This document shows, piece by piece, positions 60,578 through 64,000 of a DNA stretch of 64,000 nt. Numbering within the stretch: position 1 is the stretch's first letter; each line of letters starts with the position of its first letter. The notes below the pieces were generated by a model, which saw nothing but the letters and a program-made list of their open reading frames with translations, had not been told where the DNA came from and searched no databases. The DNA lies in the NCBI RefSeq assembly GCF_014779555.2, contig NZ_CP094357.1, positions 5,332,001 through 5,396,000 on the forward strand. The letters are read 5' to 3'. Made by a program: the position numbers and the translations under genes. Origin of the DNA: Lysobacter capsici (GTDB taxonomy: Bacteria > Pseudomonadota > Gammaproteobacteria > Xanthomonadales > Xanthomonadaceae).

Positions 60578-61567
60578 ATGCAGACTGCGATACCGCAACC
60601 GGTGGTCTCCCGGCTCAGCCGGGCCGCCATCTTCCTGGTCGTGACCCTGAAACCGGGCGCCGAGCACGAAACCCAGATGCGTGCCCTGTGCGGCGACCTG
60701 GCCTCGCTGCTGCGCGCGGTGGGCTTTCGCGATCTGGAAGGCGGCCTGTCGTGCGTCATGGCCTTCGGATCGAGCGCCTGGGATCGCCTGTTCGGCCCGG
60801 CCCGGCCCAGCGAACTGCATCCGTTTCGCGAAATCGTCGGCCGCCATCATGCGGTGTCCACGCCCGGCGACGTGCTCCTGCACATCCGCGCGACGCGCAT
60901 GGACCTGTGCTTCGAACTCGCGACCGAGATCATGACGAGAATCGGCGCCGCCGTGGCCACCGCGGACGAAGTGCACGGCTTCAAGTATTTCGACGATCGC
61001 GATCTGATCGGCTTCGTCGACGGCACCGAGAACCCGGTCGATACAGCCGCCGCCGACGCGGCGATCGTCGCCGGCGAAGACCCGGATTTCGCCGGCGGCA
61101 GCTATGTGATCGTGCAGAAGTACCTGCACGACCTCGCCGCCTGGAACACCCTGCCGGTCGAACGCCAGGAAGCCATCGTCGGACGGCGCAAGCTTTCGAA
61201 CATCGAACTCGACGACGCGGCCAAGGCGCCCTACGCGCACAACGTATTGACCAGCATCAGCGAGAACGGCGAGGAGCTGAAGATCGTTCGCGACAACATG
61301 CCGTTCGGCAGCGCCGGCCAGGGCGAATTCGGAACCTACTTCATCGGCTACGCGCGTTCGCCGACCCGGATCGAACGCATGCTCGAGAACATGTTCATCG
61401 GCAGTCCGCCCGGCAACTACGATCGCCTGCTAGATTTCAGCAAAGCGGTGACCGGCAGCTTGTTCTTCGCGCCGTCGGCGACGTTCCTGGACGCCGTCGA
61501 GGCCGAGGCCGGCCGCAGCGCCGTGGACGTCGCGGAACACGGCCGCGACCGGAGCATCGGCGCATGA
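60578..61567 (+). CDS. Dyp-type heme peroxidase
   Basis: A 329-residue cytoplasmic protein without Tat signal. The family signature GFVDGTENPVD lies at about residues 145-155, with the catalytic Asp in the GxxDG box. EVHGFKYFDDRDLIGF and QKYLHDLAAWNTLPVERQEA precede the heme-pocket segment HNVLTSISENGEELKIVRDN (His and Arg). Dyp peroxidases oxidise dyes, lignin-like aromatics or cargo in encapsulins. This short form matches the B-type branch. No encapsulin gene is adjacent. The ATG has AGGAG seven bases upstream. The stop overlaps the cbpA start (ATGA), coupling peroxidase and chaperone synthesis. Confidence 0.93.
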   Translation: MQTAIPQPVVSRLSRAAIFLVVTLKPGAEHETQMRALCGDLASLLRAVGFRDLEGGLSCVMAFGSSAWDRLFGPARPSELHPFREIVGRHHAVSTPGDVLLHIRATRMDLCFELATEIMTRIGAAVATADEVHGFKYFDDRDLIGFVDGTENPVDTAAADAAIVAGEDPDFAGGSYVIVQKYLHDLAAWNTLPVERQEAIVGRRKLSNIELDDAAKAPYAHNVLTSISENGEELKIVRDNMPFGSAGQGEFGTYFIGYARSPTRIERMLENMFIGSPPGNYDRLLDFSKAVTGSLFFAPSATFLDAVEAEAGRSAVDVAEHGRDRSIGA

Positions 61568-62469
61568 GCAGCCCCTACGAGATTCTGGGCGTGGCGCCGA
61601 CCGCCTCGCTCGACGAGATCAAGAGCGCCTACCGCCGCCTGGCCAGAAAACTGCACCCGGACCTCAATCCGGGCGACAAGTCCGGCGAGGAACGCTTCAA
61701 GGACGTCGGCAACGCCTACCGCCTGCTCAGCGATCCGGACAAGCGCGCGCGCTTCGACGCCGGACAGATCGATGCGGACGGCGCGGAACGTCCGCAGCCG
61801 CGTTACTACCGCGATTACGCCGACGCCGAACCCAGCGGCCATTACGCCAACGACAGCGGCTTCGCCGATTTCGCCGACGGCGACGACCCGTTCGCCGAAC
61901 TGCTGCGCCGGCAGGCGCGCGCGCGGGCCAACCGCCGCGGCCAGGACCTGCACTACCGATTGCCGATCGCCTTCGCCGAATCGATCGACGCCGGCACCAA
62001 ACGCTTGACGATGCCCGACGGCAGCACCATCGACGTGACCATTCCGGCCGGCGTCGTCGACGGACAGATCCTGCGACTCAAAGGCAAGGGCGCGCCGGGC
62101 GCGGGCCAAGGCGGTCCCGGCGATGCGCTGGTCGAGATCGAAGTCGTCGCCGATCCGCGCTTCAGCCGCGACGGCGACGATCTCACCCTGGAATTGCCGG
62201 TCTCGCTGACCGAGGCGGTGCTCGGCGATCGCATCCGGGTGGCGACGCCGACCGGCGAGGCGACGATGACGATTCCGCCCGGATCCAACAGCGGCACCGT
62301 GCTGCGGCTGAAGGGCATGGGCGCGCCGCGCCGCGGCGGCGGACGCGGCGACCAATACGTCCGGCTGACGATCGTGCTGCCCAAGGGTGGCGATCCGGAG
62401 CTGACCAAATTCGTTTCGGACTGGAGCGCCGGCAAGGCGTTCAATCCACGCGGGGAGGCCAAGGCATGA
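61564..62469 (+). CDS. cbpA: DnaJ-like co-chaperone CbpA
   Basis: A 301-residue J-protein of the type B class. The J domain spans residues 1-66 (YEILGVAPTASLDEIKSAYR, ARKLHPDLNPG with HPD intact, YRLLSDPDKRARFDAG). A Gly/Asp/Ala linker follows, then two beta-rich substrate-binding domains (DLHYRLPIAFAESIDAGTKR, TIDVTIPAGVVDGQILRLKG, LELPVSLTEAVLGDRIRVAT, TIPPGSNSGTVLRLKGMGAP) without the zinc-finger repeats of DnaJ. It stimulates DnaK ATPase in the cytoplasm. The gene is translationally coupled to a Dyp peroxidase upstream and to cbpM downstream (ATGA at both junctions). Confidence 0.94.
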   Translation: MSSPYEILGVAPTASLDEIKSAYRRLARKLHPDLNPGDKSGEERFKDVGNAYRLLSDPDKRARFDAGQIDADGAERPQPRYYRDYADAEPSGHYANDSGFADFADGDDPFAELLRRQARARANRRGQDLHYRLPIAFAESIDAGTKRLTMPDGSTIDVTIPAGVVDGQILRLKGKGAPGAGQGGPGDALVEIEVVADPRFSRDGDDLTLELPVSLTEAVLGDRIRVATPTGEATMTIPPGSNSGTVLRLKGMGAPRRGGGRGDQYVRLTIVLPKGGDPELTKFVSDWSAGKAFNPRGEAKA

Positions 62470-62771
62470 AGACCATCGACATGGCGCAGTTCCTCAACGA
62501 ATCCACGATCGAGCTGCACACGCTGGAGCGCTGGATCGAACAGCGCTGGATCGTCCCGCTCGATGCCACCGCGCGCGTGGAAATCTCCGAAACCGACGCG
62601 GCGCGGGCGATGTTCATCCGCGATCTTACCGGCGACCTCGGCGTCAACGACGAGGGCGTCGCGGTGGTGCTGCATCTGGTCGATCAGTTGCACGGCTTGC
62701 GTCGCGCGCTGACCGAATTGCGGATCGAGATGAACGCATCGCGCGGCGACCCCGGCCGCGAGGCCGACTGA
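62466..62771 (+). CDS. cbpM: Chaperone modulator CbpM
   Basis: A 101-residue protein of the MerR-like CbpM family that binds the J domain of CbpA and inhibits it. The helical sequence reads MAQFLNESTIELHTLERWIE, WIVPLDATARVEISETDAAR and MFIRDLTGDLGVNDEGVAVV, ending in LDQLHGLRRALTEL-type helix (seen as VDQLHGLRRALTELRIEM). The length is normal. It starts in the stop codon of cbpA. Confidence 0.9.
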   Translation: MKTIDMAQFLNESTIELHTLERWIEQRWIVPLDATARVEISETDAARAMFIRDLTGDLGVNDEGVAVVLHLVDQLHGLRRALTELRIEMNASRGDPGREAD

Positions 62772-63005
62772 GCCGCATCCGGCACGTCCAGGGCACAGGC
62801 CTGCATGCTCATGAACCTGGCGCCAACAGGCCCGATCGGCCCCGTCCCAGGCGACCCTCCCAGTCATGCCCCGGCACGGCCGCTGAACGGCCACGGCCCG
62901 GTCCCGCCGAAACCGGTCTTTGGCGCTAAGCTCTGGCCACGACGCGTGGGCGGTTGCCCCGCGATCGCCGTTCCTGCCCTGACGCACTACGACGAGGTGC
63001 CCGCG

Positions 63006-63713
63006 ATGAAATCCCTGAAGCGTTCCGCTCAGTGCCTGATGCTCGGCCTGAGCTTGTCCCTGGCCTTGTCGGCACAGGCCCAGACCGTCGGCTACAACAT
63101 CCGCACCGGCGACGTCTGGGTCGACACGCGGCTGGGCGAGATCAACGATTACGGCCGCCGTTATCCGGAGCCTTTCGTCGACGAAATCAGCGGCTACTAC
63201 GGTGCGCCGCGCTCGTATGTCGAAGAGCTGCTGCAGCGTCGTCGCTGGGCGCCGGGCGATGTCTACTACGCCTGCGCGCTCGCCCGTTCGCTCGGCGTGC
63301 CGTGCCAGAACGTCGTGCGCGAGTACGACCGCAACCCCGGTCAGGGTTGGGGCGCGGTCGCCAAACGCATGGGCATCAAGCCCGGCTCGCCCGCGTTCCA
63401 TGCGCTCAAGCGCGGCGCGGTGACGACCTACGACCGGTGGGGCTATCCGATCCGTGTCGATCAGTCCGTGCACGTGAACTGGGCCGACCACGGTCCCGGC
63501 AAGGGGCACGGCAAATCGAAAGGACCCGATCACCGCTCGTACGACTCGGGCTATCCGTCTTCGCAGGGCCACGGCAAGGGAAAGAGCCACAAGGGCGGCG
63601 AATCGCACGGCAACGGTCACGGTAAAGACAAGGGCCACGGTAAAGGCCACGGCAATGGCAATGGCAATGGCAATGGCAATGGCAAAGGTAACGGCAAGGG
63701 CCATGGGCACTGA
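63006..63713 (+). CDS. Exported protein with a Gly/His/Lys/Asn repeat tail
   Basis: A 235-residue product. A Sec signal peptide covers residues 1-25 (MKSLKRSAQCLMLGLSLSLA, cleavage near AQA). The mature N-terminal domain (about 26-160) contains VDTRLGEINDYGRRYPEPFV, SGYYGAPRSYVEELLQRRRW and GQGWGAVAKRMGIKPGSPAF. The C-terminal 70 residues are low complexity (KGHGK, SHGNGHGK, NGNGNGNGKG) with no apolar residues, likely flexible and able to bind metal or polyanions through His and Lys. The repeat DNA carries GGCAAT hexamers. The upstream frame up to 62805 shows no ribosome site or family, so the start is set at the signal peptide. Confidence 0.75.
   Translation: MKSLKRSAQCLMLGLSLSLALSAQAQTVGYNIRTGDVWVDTRLGEINDYGRRYPEPFVDEISGYYGAPRSYVEELLQRRRWAPGDVYYACALARSLGVPCQNVVREYDRNPGQGWGAVAKRMGIKPGSPAFHALKRGAVTTYDRWGYPIRVDQSVHVNWADHGPGKGHGKSKGPDHRSYDSGYPSSQGHGKGKSHKGGESHGNGHGKDKGHGKGHGNGNGNGNGNGKGNGKGHGH
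63651..63700 (+). repeat. GGCAAT hexamer repeat inside the low-complexity tail
   Basis: About six tandem copies of GGCAAT (Gly-Asn codons), bounded by GGCAAA/GGTAAC variants. Slippage would change the number of Gly-Asn pairs by whole codons without a frameshift. Confidence 0.6.
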
Positions 63714-63754
63714 GCCAGCGTCGGCCGTGTAAACGACGACGCGTTCGTCTCGAT

Positions 63755-63784
63755 CCGGCCGAGCCGCGAAGCGGTTTCGGCCGG
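63755..63784 (+). terminator. Terminator-like double hairpin after the Gly-rich protein gene
   Basis: An outer stem CCGGCCGA (63755-63762) pairs with TCGGCCGG (63777-63784), enclosing an inner CCGC/GCGG stem with GAA loop. It lies 42 bases downstream of the stop. The remaining bases to 64000 show no supported gene. Confidence 0.45.
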
Positions 63785-64000
63785 GTCGATTGAGCAAGGT
63801 TCAACCGCGCTTTCGCGCCGGCGCCGTTTCACGATCCAGGGCGTAGCGACCTCGGCATTGTGCTCGGCCGAAATCGGCGGTCATCGCATCACAGTTCGCT
63901 GCCTGCCTACACCGCCTGACGTGGTTCAGCCGCTCGATCGCCCGGGTCGGATGCTGACGGAACCGACAGCCCCAAGATCGATATCCACGGGCCGCGACGC

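Overview
This is a GC-rich chromosomal window (close to 70 % GC by eye) with codon use strongly biased to G/C in the third position. The gene content points to the Xanthomonadaceae/Lysobacteraceae and best fits a Lysobacter-like soil predator. The main evidence is a type IV secretion effector with an Xanthomonas-type XVIPCD tail and its lipoprotein immunity genes, together with many exported proteins, a PL5-type alginate lyase, a giant trimeric autotransporter and a DUF2058 protein. No rRNA, tRNA, CRISPR array, IS element or replication origin was seen.

Layout. 1-4105: an edge-truncated 7TM signalling protein, D-amino-acid dehydrogenase (dadA), a CPBP membrane protease and a VOC protein, all on the minus strand. 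4541-5759: a periplasmic thioredoxin-like protein with a small exported six-cysteine peptide. 6146-11846: an exported protein, an acyltransferase-3 protein, and an ECF sigma factor followed by a Ser/Thr kinase with TPRs. 11959-16689: an exported protein, a beta-lactamase-fold hydrolase, a winged-helix/TPR regulator and a small exported peptide. 16860-19898: a divergent DHA2 efflux pump and LysR pair, then DUF2058. 20037-24379: a conflict-like zone with a small protein carrying a toxin-associated motif, an 821-residue helical protein that resembles alpha-pore-forming toxins, a membrane-anchored coiled-coil protein and an Imm32-like immunity protein. 24451-28325: an MFS pump, then the X-Tfi/X-Tfi/X-Tfe operon. 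28457-34680: a PPP-type phosphatase, a second ECF sigma factor with a membrane partner, RidA, LysR, a TPR-like protein, sodA and a ZIP transporter. 34739-40888: a WG-repeat protein with its translationally coupled partner, alginate lyase and a DUF4019 protein. 40967-48948: an OmpA/SmpA lipoprotein (TpgA-like) and a 2327-residue YadA-type adhesin. 50014-54690: a histidine kinase, a propeller sensor without an output domain, and a response regulator. 55090-58588: LysR, MFS, alpha/beta hydrolase and a gamma-glutamylcyclotransferase-like protein. 58664-63713: an unknown protein, an MBL lipoprotein, a Dyp peroxidase coupled to cbpA-cbpM, and an exported Gly/His/Lys/Asn-rich protein.

The most interesting system is the minus-strand operon at 25754-28325. 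It encodes two near-identical lipoproteins and a 498-residue protein. That protein combines a calpain-like cysteine protease domain (Cys33, His242, Asn264 all present) with a XVIPCD and a glutamine-rich tail, the signature of substrates of the bacteria-killing X-type T4SS. The DNA between the two lipoprotein genes still carries a copy of the effector's ribosome-binding site and first codons, so the immunity gene appears to have been duplicated by a tandem event that ended just inside the effector gene.

All calls come from reading translations and motifs; no database search was possible. Start codons were chosen from Shine-Dalgarno spacing, signal peptides and family N-termini.
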